64,000 nt of DNA from Bacteroides caccae (lineage in GTDB: Bacteria; Bacteroidota; Bacteroidia; Bacteroidales; Bacteroidaceae): positions 4,402,001 through 4,466,000 of the forward strand of contig NZ_CP022412.2 in assembly GCF_002222615.2 (NCBI RefSeq), written 5' to 3'. The position numbers and the translations under genes were made by a program. Position 1 is the stretch's first letter. Every line of letters starts with the position of its first letter. Shown piece by piece: positions 51,841-60,823 of the stretch. A model generated the notes under the pieces. That model did no database searches, was not told the DNA's origin, and worked only from the letters and a program-made list of their open reading frames with translations.

Positions 51841-53538
51841 CTAACATTCCAACAACATTTGATTCACCGAACCGCCCGGAGGAGTCATCGGCAATACGTT
51901 GCCTTCTTCTATTACGCAAGCTTCAAGCAGGAACGGTCCGTCCGTTGCCAGCATTTCATCGATAGCCACTTTCAATTCTTCACGGGAATAGACACGTTTG
52001 GAAGGAATGTCATATGCGGAAGCTATTTTCATGTAGTCCGGATTCAACATCGGAGTAAATGAATAACGGCGGTTGAAGAACATAGCCTGCCACTGACGCA
52101 CGTTTCCGAGGAAGTTATTATTCAGGCAGATGATTTTCACCGGAGCTTTCTGTTCCATGATAGTTCCGAGTTCCTGGATATTCATTTGAAGTCCGCCGTC
52201 TCCCATAAACACGCAGACGGTACGCTCCGGTGCACCGAAAGTGGCTCCGATAGCTGCGGGAAGTCCGAACCCCATTGTTCCAAGCCCTCCGGAAGTAATA
52301 ATACTGCGTTCTTTCGAATATTTAAAGTAACGAGCAGATATCATCTGGTTCTGACCGACATCCGTCACCAATACTGCTTCATGGTGGGTTGCCTCACTTA
52401 CGGCACGTGCTACTTCGCCCATGGTCAGTGAATCCGTAGCCGGATAAAGTTCGGGACGAATTACTTTTTCTTCCTCCACCTTCTCATATTCTTTAAAACT
52501 ATCGTTCCATTCGGTATGCTTGTTCTCTTTTAGTAATCCGGTTACGGCAGCTAATGTATTTTTGCAATCTCCCAGAACAGCGATATCTACTTTCACGTTT
52601 TTATTTACTTCCGCAGGATCTATATCAAAATGGATTACTTTTGCCTGTTTGGCATAAGTAGCCAGATTACCTGTCACACGATCATCAAAACGCATACCGA
52701 CAGCAATCAGGACATCACATTTGTTGGTATTGATGTTCGGACCTAAATTACCATGCATTCCCAGCATACCTTTATTCAAAGGATGATCGGTAGGCAAAGC
52801 GGAAAGTCCGAGCAATGTACATCCGGCAGGCATATCAGCTTTTTCAATAAAGGCTCTCAGTTCACTTTGTGCATTTCCGAGTTCTACCCCCTGTCCTACC
52901 AATACAAGCGGACGTTCGGCATTATTTATCAGTTCGGCGGCTTCCTTCACAGAATCTTCATCGGTATCAGGCACCGGAACATAACTGCGTATAAAATCCA
53001 GCTTCGCCGGCTCGTATTTTGTCTTTGCATTCTGTGCATCTTTGGCGAAGTCCAATACTACCGGACCGGGACGACCGCTACGGGCAATATAGAATGCACG
53101 TGCCACCGCCCAAGCTACATCTTCTGCACGGCGAATCTGATAACTCCATTTAGCGATAGGCTGGGTGATACCTACCAAGTCGACTTCCTGAAAAGCGTCT
53201 GTTCCGAGAAAACCCGTCCCTACCTGTCCGGCAATAACTACGATAGGTGTACTGTCTATCATTGCATCGGCAATACCGGTGATTGTATTCGTTGCTCCGG
53301 GACCGCTTGTCACCAGACAAACACCTACCTCACCCGATACGCGGGCAAAACCTTGCGCTGCATGAGCAGCTCCCTGTTCGTGGCGAACCAAGATATGGTT
53401 CAATGTATTTTGATGATCGTACAAAGCATCGAATACCGGCATGATAGAACCTCCGGGATAACCGAAGATAGTAGTCACTCCCTGATGTTCCAAGGAACGC
53501 ATCAATGCTTCCGCACCTGTTATTAAGTCTTTACTCAT
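51841..53538 (-). CDS. ilvB: Acetolactate synthase large (catalytic) subunit
   Basis: The 565-aa thiamine-diphosphate enzyme condenses pyruvate with pyruvate or 2-oxobutyrate. The N-terminal FGYPGGSIMPVFDAL and HEQGAAHAAQGFAR (catalytic Glu around 54) and the C-terminal diphosphate motif GDGGLQMNIQELGT with later CLNNNFLGNVRQW (around 445-485) are intact. It starts 25 bp after ilvD and ends 35 bp before ilvN. The whole set is under the leader attenuator upstream of ilvD. Confidence 0.96.
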   Translation of the reverse strand: MSKDLITGAEALMRSLEHQGVTTIFGYPGGSIMPVFDALYDHQNTLNHILVRHEQGAAHAAQGFARVSGEVGVCLVTSGPGATNTITGIADAMIDSTPIVVIAGQVGTGFLGTDAFQEVDLVGITQPIAKWSYQIRRAEDVAWAVARAFYIARSGRPGPVVLDFAKDAQNAKTKYEPAKLDFIRSYVPVPDTDEDSVKEAAELINNAERPLVLVGQGVELGNAQSELRAFIEKADMPAGCTLLGLSALPTDHPLNKGMLGMHGNLGPNINTNKCDVLIAVGMRFDDRVTGNLATYAKQAKVIHFDIDPAEVNKNVKVDIAVLGDCKNTLAAVTGLLKENKHTEWNDSFKEYEKVEEEKVIRPELYPATDSLTMGEVARAVSEATHHEAVLVTDVGQNQMISARYFKYSKERSIITSGGLGTMGFGLPAAIGATFGAPERTVCVFMGDGGLQMNIQELGTIMEQKAPVKIICLNNNFLGNVRQWQAMFFNRRYSFTPMLNPDYMKIASAYDIPSKRVYSREELKVAIDEMLATDGPFLLEACVIEEGNVLPMTPPGGSVNQMLLEC

Positions 53539-53563
53539 TCTTTATTTATATTGAAGATGAATA

Positions 53564-55366
53564 TCAGTCGATGATTCTCACTGCTCCCTTATCGGCGGAA
53601 CTTACCATGCTGGCGTATGCTTTCAGACTCTTTGGCACGTAACGGTCGCGAGTGACGGGAGTCATCGGGCGTGCAGCCAGTTCTTCATCTGTTAATCGCA
53701 CGTTAATCGTCCGGGCGGGAATGTCAATTTCGATAATATCTCCGTCTACAATTTTTCCGATATTACCTCCGGCAGCCGCTTCGGGAGATATATGTCCGAT
53801 ACTCAATCCGGAAGTTCCACCACTGAAACGTCCATCGGTAATCAAAGCACATTCTTTGCCGAGGTGACGAGATTTTATATAAGAGGTAGGATACAACATT
53901 TCCTGCATACCGGGGCCACCCTTCGGACCTTCGTGCGTAATGACGACAACATCGCCACTGACGACTCGGCCCTCAAGGATACCTTCACAGGCTGCTTCTT
54001 GCGAATCAAAGACTTTGGCAGGTCCGGTGAATTTCCAGATACTTTCGTCCACACCTGCTGTTTTTACTACGCAACCATCTTGTGCGATGTTTCCTTTCAA
54101 TACCGCCAGTCCGCCATCTTTGCTATAAGCGTGTTCGAAATCACGGATACACCCATTAGTGCGGTCTGTATCCAACTCTTTATAGTACATACCTTGCGAA
54201 CCGAGTACAAGATTAAATTTATTTGCAGCTGCACTCGAATATTTCCTGATTGCTTTTTCGCTCACATTCGGGCTGGTGATTGAATATTCGTCGATAGCTT
54301 CCCCCAGCGTCATTCCATCTACCCGGCGAACGGAAGTATCCACCAAACCGGCTTTCGCCAGTTCATCCATAATAGCGATGATACCACCGGCACGGTTTAC
54401 ATCCTGAATATGATATTTCTGTGTATTCGGAGCTACTTTGCAGAGACAGGGAGTTTTGCGTGAAAGCATATCTATATCATCCATTTTAAAATCAACTTCC
54501 GCTTCGTGAGCTACCGCCAACAGGTGAAGAACCGTATTGGTAGAACCTCCCATTGCTATATCCAATGTCATAGCGTTCAGGAATGCCTGCCGGGTGGCAA
54601 TGCTACGGGGAAGTATACTCTCGTCTCCTTCTTCATAGTATTTCATAGCGTTTTCTACAATCAGTTTGGCTGCATCTTTGAAAAGCTGTGTTCGGTTTTC
54701 GTGAGTAGCTACAATAGTTCCGTTGCCCGGCAACGCCAAACCGATTGCTTCATTGAGACAGTTCATAGAGTTAGCAGTAAACATGCCGGAACAACATCCG
54801 CAAGTAGGACAAGCATTTTGTTCGATATTCGCTACTTCCTGATCGCTTACGCTTTCATCGGCCGATTTAATCATCGCATCAATCAGATCGAGGTGCTGAC
54901 CGTTCCATTCGCCAGCTTCCATTGGCCCGCCTGATACGAACACGGTAGGAATATTCAGACGCATAGCCGCCATTAACATACCCGGAGTGATTTTATCACA
55001 GTTGCTGATACATACCATTGCATCCGCCTTATGTGCATTGACCATATATTCCACGCTGTCCGCAATGATGTCACGTGAAGGAAGTGAATAAAGCATTCCG
55101 TCATGCCCCATAGCAATACCATCATCGATAGCTATTGTATTAAACTCCGCAGCGAAGCATCCCAGCTTTTCAATTTCCGCCTTCACCTGCTGACCGATTT
55201 CATGTAGATGTACATGCCCCGGAACAAACTGTGTGAATGAATTTACGATCGCTATAATGGGTTTTCCCATCTGATTCTTCTTCATACCGTTGGCTGCCCA
55301 CAATGCACGGGCTCCCGCCATCCGACGACCTTGCGTACTAAACGAACTGCGTAATTGCTTTTTCAT
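53564..55366 (-). CDS. ilvD: Dihydroxy-acid dehydratase
   Basis: The 600-aa iron-sulfur enzyme dehydrates dihydroxy acids to 2-oxo acids in isoleucine and valine synthesis. Cluster ligands are in [12 protein letters not shown] (around 120) and [19 protein letters not shown] (around 192). The [18 protein letters not shown] segment is typical. It is the first structural gene of the operon. The 5' leader of about 200 nt contains a coding leader peptide and an attenuator. Confidence 0.96.
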   Translation of the reverse strand: MKKQLRSSFSTQGRRMAGARALWAANGMKKNQMGKPIIAIVNSFTQFVPGHVHLHEIGQQVKAEIEKLGCFAAEFNTIAIDDGIAMGHDGMLYSLPSRDIIADSVEYMVNAHKADAMVCISNCDKITPGMLMAAMRLNIPTVFVSGGPMEAGEWNGQHLDLIDAMIKSADESVSDQEVANIEQNACPTCGCCSGMFTANSMNCLNEAIGLALPGNGTIVATHENRTQLFKDAAKLIVENAMKYYEEGDESILPRSIATRQAFLNAMTLDIAMGGSTNTVLHLLAVAHEAEVDFKMDDIDMLSRKTPCLCKVAPNTQKYHIQDVNRAGGIIAIMDELAKAGLVDTSVRRVDGMTLGEAIDEYSITSPNVSEKAIRKYSSAAANKFNLVLGSQGMYYKELDTDRTNGCIRDFEHAYSKDGGLAVLKGNIAQDGCVVKTAGVDESIWKFTGPAKVFDSQEAACEGILEGRVVSGDVVVITHEGPKGGPGMQEMLYPTSYIKSRHLGKECALITDGRFSGGTSGLSIGHISPEAAAGGNIGKIVDGDIIEIDIPARTINVRLTDEELAARPMTPVTRDRYVPKSLKAYASMVSSADKGAVRIID

Positions 55367-55387
55367 TTCAATCTATCTTTTAATTAA

Positions 55388-55419
55388 AGAGCCTCTCTCA
55401 CATCAGTGAGAAAGGCTCT
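55388..55419 (-). terminator. Attenuator terminator of the ilv operon leader
   Basis: On the minus strand AGAGCCTTTCTCAC (55406-55419) pairs with GTGAGAGAGGCTCT (55388-55401) with one mismatch around a 4-nt loop, then TTTAATT. It lies 21 bp before the ilvD start and competes with an antiterminator hairpin. Confidence 0.88.
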
Positions 55420-55469
55420 AAATTCTATCTTTTATGGTACGAACACATACAACACAAAACCTTTCTCAC
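55406..55469 (-). promoter_or_regulatory. Antiterminator of the ilv attenuator
   Basis: GTGAGAAAGG in the RNA (55460-55469) is exactly complementary to CCTTTCTCAC (55406-55415), which is also the 5' arm of the terminator, so the two structures exclude each other. The upstream arm overlaps the leader peptide stop codon (55466-55468). A ribosome reaching the stop would mask it and allow termination; a ribosome stalled earlier on Val or Ile codons would leave it free. Confidence 0.85.
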
Positions 55470-55543
55470 GCTCTTGATGGGACCACCACGACGCGAATAA
55501 TATGCAAAACTGCTAGGTTAATAGATGTATGTAACATATTCAT
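55466..55543 (-). CDS. ilv operon leader peptide (25 aa)
   Basis: The frame runs ATG to TGA and encodes 25 residues, 11 of which are Leu, Ile or Val. It includes Ile-Ile (residues 15-16) and four consecutive Val (18-21), with the last Val codon 13 nt upstream of the antiterminator arm. This arrangement is the standard one for ribosome-mediated attenuation by charged branched-chain tRNAs. It lies between the promoter and the terminator and has no other apparent role. Confidence 0.88.
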   Translation of the reverse strand: MNMLHTSINLAVLHIIRVVVVPSRA

Positions 55544-55569
55544 ATCTTCTTTTCTTTATTTTCGTGATG

Positions 55570-55600
55570 CAAAGGTAAGGGCTTTTTTATTATCTCCAAA
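55570..55600 (-). promoter_or_regulatory. Promoter of the ilv operon
   Basis: On the minus strand -33 TTTG (55597-55600) and -7 TACCTTTG (55570-55577) are spaced by 19 bp, a perfect Bacteroidota consensus. Transcription should start near 55563, about 20 nt before the leader peptide ATG. Confidence 0.85.
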
Positions 55601-55791
55601 CAAATCGAAGAAAAAAATCACTCAAAAACTAAAAATTGTAAGATAAGAGCGGCATTATTTCTCTATTTTATCACTTAACAGTTGAATTTGCAACTATTAT
55701 CCAACCGTACACTTCTTCCCGTCTTTCTGACAAAAGCACTTAATAATCTGAAATTTACCTTCCCCATACCGGAGAGCAAGCAAATAATTCG

Positions 55792-55799
55792 TATCTTTG
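55792..55799 (+). promoter_or_regulatory. -7 box of the SlyD gene
   Basis: TATCTTTG lies 48 bp before the ATG at 55848. No clear -33. Confidence 0.5.
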
Positions 55800-55847
55800 C
55801 CCACCTATCTTTTTAGGAATTTATTAATTTAGAAATAAAAATATCAA

Positions 55848-56438
55848 ATGGAAACAGCAGAAAACAAGTACATTACCGTTGCATACAAACTATATACAAT
55901 GGAAGATGGAGAAAAAGAATTGTTCGAAGAAGCAAAAGCTGAACATCCTTTTCAATTCATTTCAGGCTTAGGTACAACTCTCGAAGACTTCGAAAACCAG
56001 ATAACTTCTCTTGCCAAAGGTGATAAATTCGATTTTACCATTCCGGCAGATAAAGCATACGGACAATATGACGAACAACACGTTATCGACCTTCCGAAAC
56101 ATATCTTCGAAATTGACGGTAAATTCGATAGCGAACACATCAAAGAAGGTAACATCGTACCTTTGCAGACTGGCGATGGCCAGCGTGTGAACGCCAGCGT
56201 AGTGGAAATCAAACCGGACGTTGTAGTAGTTGACCTCAATCACCCGTTGGCCGGTGCCGACCTGATTTTTGAAGGTGAAATCATCGAAAGCCGTCCTGCT
56301 ACTAACGAAGAAATTCAGGAACTGATTAAATTGATGAGTGGCGAAGGCTGCGGTTGCGGATGCGACAGTTGCGGTGGCGGCTGTGGTGACAATGAATGTG
56401 ACGACTGTGGCTGCGAAGGCGGCCACTGCCATAAGTAA
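55848..56438 (+). CDS. slyD: SlyD-type FKBP peptidyl-prolyl isomerase with metal-binding tail
   Basis: The 196-aa protein has an FKBP domain of SlyD type interrupted by an IF chaperone domain: FQFISGLGTTLEDFENQI (around 33-50), FTIPADKAYGQYDE (around 63-76) and DLNHPLAGADLIFEGEI (around 125-141). The C-terminal 32 residues are a Cys/Gly/His-rich tail (CGCGCDSC, CDDCGCEGGHCHK), as in nickel-binding SlyD. It would fold proline-containing proteins and may store or deliver nickel or zinc. It is monocistronic with its own terminator. Confidence 0.93.
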   Translation: METAENKYITVAYKLYTMEDGEKELFEEAKAEHPFQFISGLGTTLEDFENQITSLAKGDKFDFTIPADKAYGQYDEQHVIDLPKHIFEIDGKFDSEHIKEGNIVPLQTGDGQRVNASVVEIKPDVVVVDLNHPLAGADLIFEGEIIESRPATNEEIQELIKLMSGEGCGCGCDSCGGGCGDNECDDCGCEGGHCHK

Positions 56439-56474
56439 GAATTCACCGCCATTACCCAATGGTAAATAAATAAG

Positions 56475-56516
56475 AAATGGAGAATGAACTCATACAGTTT
56501 CATTCTCCATTTTTCT
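56475..56516 (+). terminator. Terminator of slyD
   Basis: AAATGGAGAATGAA (56475-56488) pairs perfectly with TTCATTCTCCATTT (56499-56512), followed by TTTTC. Confidence 0.85.
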
Positions 56517-56539
56517 TTTCTAATGATCTAATTTTCCAT

Positions 56540-57826
56540 TCAACATCCCTTATGCGTCATGATATCCAACACCATTTTATCCGTCTCATTCATGGCTTGC
56601 GAACCGATTCTTGTTAGATTACGAATGCTCTGATCTACATCTTCGTCGATAATTCCTTCAACGGAAGTCACGCAACGGTCTTCCATTGCCATAATTGCTG
56701 ATAATACGGCTGTTGAAACTCCTGTGGTTACTTTCAGAGCGCAGCTTGGCTTCGCCCCGTCACAAATCATTCCCGTCAGATTGGCAATCATATTTTGGAC
56801 AGCGAAAGCTACTTGGTTGTAGTTTCCTCCCATCAGCCACGTAATCCCGCAACTGGAGCCGGTGGCAGCTACCACACAACCGCACAGGGCAGAAAGACGT
56901 CCCAAACTTTGTTTGATATAAATTACGGTGAGGTGACTTAACATTAAAGCACGAATAAGTTCTTCTTCTGTCTTACCGTTCTCCTCGGCAAAGACAACAA
57001 CGGGAAGTGTGGCGGATATTCCCTGATTGCCACTGCCTGAGTTACTCATTACAGGGATCATTGCACCTGCCATACGTGCATCACAAGCAGCCGAAGTATA
57101 AGAAAGAATATGGGAGAAAACACTGTCACCCATGACTTTATGTTCATAAGTTCCACGCAGCATCTTTCCGAGGGAGTGTCCGTAGTTGCCTTTAAAAGCT
57201 TGTTCGGCTGCCGCTTTATTGAGGCGGGCTGTATCGAGGATAAAGCGTATTTCATCCAAAGGAGCTGTCAGGGCAAAATCATAAACTTTGTAAAGATTCA
57301 GTTCGGGAGAGGTTTCTTCTTCCTCCTCGGCGGTAGCCTGCTGCTTGTCGAGCAGTACATTTTCGTTCATCGCTATATATATAAAGGTAGTATGTCCGCC
57401 GGAAATCACGGCTTTCGCAGTTTTGTCACCGGACTTACAAATTACTTCGATATACAGTTTTTCCGTAATATCTTCCTTTAAAGAAATACGAATTCTTTTT
57501 TCTGCAATAAATTGTTTACCCTGTTCCACCGCTTCCGGAGTACAGTCTCTCAACACCTCCAGTTGATAAGCTGACCGACCGATCAATGCACCCAAAGCAA
57601 CGGCAATAGGAAGTCCCACCATGCCTGTGCCAGGAATACCTACTCCCATTGCATTTTTTAAGATATTGGCACTCAATAACACTTCAATTTTTTCGGGCTT
57701 CACGCCCAATGTCTCTGCTGCTTTGGCTACACAAAGTGCCACAGCAATAGGTTCCGTACACCCAATAGCCGGAATTACTTCTTTTTTTATCAGCTCTATA
57801 ATTTGCTGTCTTTCAGATTCAATCAT
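56540..57826 (-). CDS. UPF0597 family protein, probable L-cysteine desulfidase / serine dehydratase-like
   Basis: The product (428 aa from ATG at 57826) starts MIESERQQIIELIKKEVIPA and contains IGCTEPIAVAL (around 22-32), SGGHTTFIYI, MSNSGSGNQGISATLPVV (around 270) and CGCVVAATGSSCGITWLMGG (around 316-335). The three cysteine sites resemble those holding an iron-sulfur cluster in the serine dehydratase alpha/CyuA family. It would degrade cysteine to pyruvate, ammonia and sulfide, by family. A longer frame to 57880 exists but contains a TATTTTTG -7-like box, so I chose the inner start. It is divergent from the PCMD lipoprotein gene. Confidence 0.85.
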   Translation of the reverse strand: MIESERQQIIELIKKEVIPAIGCTEPIAVALCVAKAAETLGVKPEKIEVLLSANILKNAMGVGIPGTGMVGLPIAVALGALIGRSAYQLEVLRDCTPEAVEQGKQFIAEKRIRISLKEDITEKLYIEVICKSGDKTAKAVISGGHTTFIYIAMNENVLLDKQQATAEEEEETSPELNLYKVYDFALTAPLDEIRFILDTARLNKAAAEQAFKGNYGHSLGKMLRGTYEHKVMGDSVFSHILSYTSAACDARMAGAMIPVMSNSGSGNQGISATLPVVVFAEENGKTEEELIRALMLSHLTVIYIKQSLGRLSALCGCVVAATGSSCGITWLMGGNYNQVAFAVQNMIANLTGMICDGAKPSCALKVTTGVSTAVLSAIMAMEDRCVTSVEGIIDEDVDQSIRNLTRIGSQAMNETDKMVLDIMTHKGC

Positions 57827-57849
57827 GCACTTCTTTAGTTTTGTTCCTA

Positions 57850-57857
57850 CAAAAATA
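57850..57857 (-). promoter_or_regulatory. -7-like box of the UPF0597 gene
   Basis: TATTTTTG on the minus strand fits TAnnTTTG, 24 bp before the chosen ATG. No -33 at standard distance. Confidence 0.4.
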
Positions 57858-57960
57858 GGAAATTCTTTTTTATCATACATTCAATAATGAACAAATAAAT
57901 TTCCATATTGTTATTACTCCTCGTGAGAACCAAACTTTAACTGAAAGAATAAGTAGAAAA

Positions 57961-59052
57961 ATGAAAGCAAAACACGTGATTATCTATTTACTGCTGGTTA
58001 TTGTTACATCTTCTTGCATTCGCGACGAAGCTCCCAATGCAGAAGCAGACATTCTAAGTTGCCGGTTACCGGGAATAACAATGACGACTAGTCCTATCAT
58101 CAATAATAATTCCGTAACCCTATTTGTCACTCCAGGAACGAATATCTCCGCCCTTGCACCGGAATTTACACTTACTTCGGGAGCTACGATCACACCCGCC
58201 AGTGGTACAGAACGCAATTTCAATTCGCCGCAGGAATATCAAGTGACAGCCGCTGACGGAATTTGGAAAAAGACTTATGCCATATCGGTCATTGATACGG
58301 AACTTGCAACAATTTACAATTTCGAAGATACCATCAGCGGAAAGAAATACTACATATTTGTGGAAAGGGAAAATGATAAGGTCATCATGGAATGGGCCAG
58401 CGGTAATGCCGGTTACGCCATGACCGGAGTAGCTAAAACGGCCGACGACTACCCTACTTTCCAAATAGCAAACGGAAAAAATGGAAAATGCCTTTCGCTC
58501 GTGACACGCAGTACCGGATTTTTTGGCGGATTGGTCGGAATGCCTATTGCCGCCGGCAACTTGTTTATCGGTTCATTCGACGTGAACAATGCCATGAGCA
58601 ATCCCTTGCAAGCAACGAAGTTCGGCCTTCCTTTCCGGCACGTGCCGACTTATCTGGCAGGTTACTATAAATACAAGGCGGGAGACCAGTTCACCGAAGG
58701 CGGCAAACCTGTCGAAGGGAAACGTGATATATGCGATATATATGCTATCATGTACGAAACGAGCGTATCCGTCCCCACTCTCGATGGGACGAATGCATTC
58801 ACCAGTCCTAACCTAGTTTCTATGGCACGTATCAAAGACGCCAAGGAAACAGACGAATGGACTTACTTTAAACTCCCGTTCACAACCCTTCCGGGAAAAT
58901 TCATCGACAAGGAGAAATTGACAATGGGAAAATATAATATATCTATCGTATTTACATCCAGTCTGGAAGGAGACCACTTCAACGGAGCTATCGGAAGCAC
59001 CTTATTAATTGATGAAGCTGAATTGATTTACCGCTCGAACTTGGACCATTAA
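57961..59052 (+). CDS. PCMD-domain lipoprotein
   Basis: The 363-aa protein has a lipoprotein signal with lipobox TSSC (Cys around residue 19). Residues after it (IRDEAPNAEAD) include acidic residues of the kind that direct surface export. An N-terminal immunoglobulin-like region (VTLFVTPGTNISALAPEFTL, around 51-70) is followed by the PCMD (putative carbohydrate metabolism) domain from about 115 onward, with TRSTGFFGGLVGMPIAAGNLF (cut across 181-201) and a jelly-roll end LLIDEAELIYRS. It may bind or process a surface glycan; no catalytic residues are established. It is followed 23 bp later by the beta-barrel gene. Confidence 0.8.
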   Translation: MKAKHVIIYLLLVIVTSSCIRDEAPNAEADILSCRLPGITMTTSPIINNNSVTLFVTPGTNISALAPEFTLTSGATITPASGTERNFNSPQEYQVTAADGIWKKTYAISVIDTELATIYNFEDTISGKKYYIFVERENDKVIMEWASGNAGYAMTGVAKTADDYPTFQIANGKNGKCLSLVTRSTGFFGGLVGMPIAAGNLFIGSFDVNNAMSNPLQATKFGLPFRHVPTYLAGYYKYKAGDQFTEGGKPVEGKRDICDIYAIMYETSVSVPTLDGTNAFTSPNLVSMARIKDAKETDEWTYFKLPFTTLPGKFIDKEKLTMGKYNISIVFTSSLEGDHFNGAIGSTLLIDEAELIYRSNLDH

Positions 59053-59075
59053 ACCATAACGACTTTATACCGACA

Positions 59076-59867
59076 ATGAAGATGAAAATTTATCCATACC
59101 TATTTAGTTTGCTTGCCTGTATCGGAATAGCGCTACCCGGCTATTCACAGGTCGATAGAAACAAGACCCTTATCCGTTCCGCCCTTCACGGACTGGAATA
59201 CGAAATAAAAGCGGGATTCAGCATTGGCGGCACAGCTCCGTTCCCTCTTCCGGTGGAGATTCGCTCTATCGATGGTTACAATCCGACACTTGCTATCAGT
59301 ATCGGAGGAGAAGTAACAAAATGGTTTGCCGTTCAGAACAAGTTAGGTGTTATTGTAGGACTACGGCTCGAAAATAAGGCAATGACTACCAACGCCACCG
59401 TAAAGAACTACGGTATGGAAATTCTGGGACAGGAAGGTGAAAGAATCAGCGGCGTATGGACAGGAGGCGTAAAAACAAAAGTACACACTGCCGGACTCAC
59501 CATTCCTCTAATGGCTACTTATAAACTGAACAATCGCTGGAACATAAAAGCCGGTCCTTATTTCTCATACATCCTTTCAAGAGAATTTTCGGGACATGTA
59601 TACGATGGTTATTTACGTGAAGACAACCCGACGGGACCTAAAGTAGAGTTTACCGACAACAAGGTTGCCACTTACGACTTTTCGAACGATTTGAGACATT
59701 TCCAATGGGGATTACAGGCAGGTGCCGGATGGAGAGCCTTCAAACACCTCAATATATATGCTGATCTCACCTGGGGACTGAATAATATCTTTAAAAATGA
59801 TTTTCATACCATCACTTTTGCAATGTATCCGATTTACCTCAATATCGGATTCGGATATGCGTTTTAA
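59076..59867 (+). CDS. Outer-membrane beta-barrel protein (PorT-like)
   Basis: The 263-aa protein has a signal peptide (about 1-23, ending GYSQ). Alternating hydrophobic beta strands follow: EIKAGFSIGGTAP, KLGVIVGLRLENKA, NIKAGPYFSYILSREF and FQWGLQAGAGWRAF. A terminal strand, NIGFGYAF, ends with an aromatic residue. This is the pattern of small Bacteroidota barrels such as PorT. It probably sits in the outer membrane next to the lipoprotein encoded upstream. Function is unknown. Its end overlaps the start of the wHTH gene by 11 bp. Confidence 0.8.
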   Translation: MKMKIYPYLFSLLACIGIALPGYSQVDRNKTLIRSALHGLEYEIKAGFSIGGTAPFPLPVEIRSIDGYNPTLAISIGGEVTKWFAVQNKLGVIVGLRLENKAMTTNATVKNYGMEILGQEGERISGVWTGGVKTKVHTAGLTIPLMATYKLNNRWNIKAGPYFSYILSREFSGHVYDGYLREDNPTGPKVEFTDNKVATYDFSNDLRHFQWGLQAGAGWRAFKHLNIYADLTWGLNNIFKNDFHTITFAMYPIYLNIGFGYAF

Positions 59868-60102
59868 TAAACAAGTAACAATTATTGCTGAATTACATTC
59901 CCAAAAGAATATATCGGAAGAAGAATGCCTGAAGTTACTACTGGATTTCCGACGAAAGCACCTATGCATCAACCGGACTAACTATTGCAGTATCACCGGA
60001 GTAAACAAAACACATGCCATACTCCAATTGAACTCTTTCATCGAAAAAGGAATGATCCATAGATATGGAAGCGGAAAAGCAGTAGTATATATTCAGGGAT
60101 AA
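59857..60102 (+). CDS. Small winged-helix protein, 81 aa
   Basis: The ATG at 59857 lies within the last codons of the barrel gene in another frame. The product has a helical N-terminus and a segment INRTNYCSITGVNKTHAILQ (about 40-59) followed by LNSFIEKGMIHRYGSGKAVVYI. This resembles the winged-helix module found at the C-terminus of Fic-type proteins and in small regulators. It could regulate the upstream unit. It ends 2 bp before the end of the convergent calycin-like gene. Recognition is moderate. Confidence 0.65.
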   Translation: MRFNKQVTIIAELHSQKNISEEECLKLLLDFRRKHLCINRTNYCSITGVNKTHAILQLNSFIEKGMIHRYGSGKAVVYIQG

Positions 60103-60104
60103 AA

Positions 60105-60665
60105 TTAGTCGTTACCGGATTCTTCCACCTGCTTCACTCCGGAATAAGTAACCTTTACGGTCTGTTGCAATGTAGCTACTTTTACATTGATATTCATAGT
60201 GAGAGCTCCACTTTCCACTGTTCCTTCTACTGTGGTGGCACAAGTGCCGAGAGCGGCAGCATCTCCCGAAAAAGTCAAATTCTGTTGACCTGTGAAAGTC
60301 GAGGCGTCAGTCTCTTTTTTCACCGTACATTTGTCTATTACAATATCGCCGAACTTCATGATCGTTCCGTTGAGAAACAATTCAAATTCTTTCAGTTCCA
60401 TTTTTACTTCCGTATCGCTGACCTGGGAAATGGTGATAAACTTGGCTATCCCATTGCCAATCACTGTTTCCTGATCGGAATTATCCGGCTTCATTGATAT
60501 ATCCAGATTACCCCAATAAGTGCCCACTACATCAGGAGCTGTAACGACTGCTTCTTCTTCAGGAGGATTATTACCACTTATATCATTATCATCATCACTG
60601 CTACAAGCTGTAAAGAGAGCGACTGAACAGATTAATGCCCATAAATACAATAGATTCTTTTTCAT
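60105..60665 (-). CDS. Calycin-like lipoprotein, probably surface-exposed
   Basis: The 186-aa protein has a lipobox FTAC (Cys around residue 21) directly followed by SSDDDND, a strong match to the Bacteroides surface-export signal. The rest is an all-beta domain (VVGTYWGNLDISMKP, then strands with KMELKEFELFLNGTIMKFG) resembling the calycin-like fold annotated in Bacteroides lipoproteins. It may bind a small hydrophobic ligand or be an inhibitor-like barrel. It is convergent with the PCMD unit, with a 2-bp gap, and divergent from aroC. Confidence 0.75.
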   Translation of the reverse strand: MKKNLLYLWALICSVALFTACSSDDDNDISGNNPPEEEAVVTAPDVVGTYWGNLDISMKPDNSDQETVIGNGIAKFITISQVSDTEVKMELKEFELFLNGTIMKFGDIVIDKCTVKKETDASTFTGQQNLTFSGDAAALGTCATTVEGTVESGALTMNINVKVATLQQTVKVTYSGVKQVEESGND

Positions 60666-60786
60666 ACATTGTTGGTTTAGTTATTAAATAATCGTCAATT
60701 ATAAACTAAAAAGGAGAAAAAAGGTTCAATTTGGTTCGTTTTTTGAAGATATTTTGAGATCGCAACATTCTTACCGAAAACTTTGT

Positions 60787-60794
60787 TATATTTG
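60787..60794 (+). promoter_or_regulatory. -7 box of aroC
   Basis: TATATTTG fits TAnnTTTG, 29 bp before the ATG. A TTTTG at 60752-60756 is 30 bp upstream, longer than a standard spacing. Confidence 0.5.
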
Positions 60795-60823
60795 CATAGA
60801 GTAATTTTAAAAAAGCCACAACT

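Noticed and set aside
51806..51919. Longer N-terminus for IlvN overlapping ilvB
   Set aside because: The added residues do not match ACT-domain proteins; the start at 51805 gives the normal length.
55388..55543. A metabolite-binding riboswitch upstream of ilvD
   Set aside because: The leader contains a coding peptide rich in the pathway's amino acids and simple mutually exclusive hairpins, which explain regulation without an aptamer.
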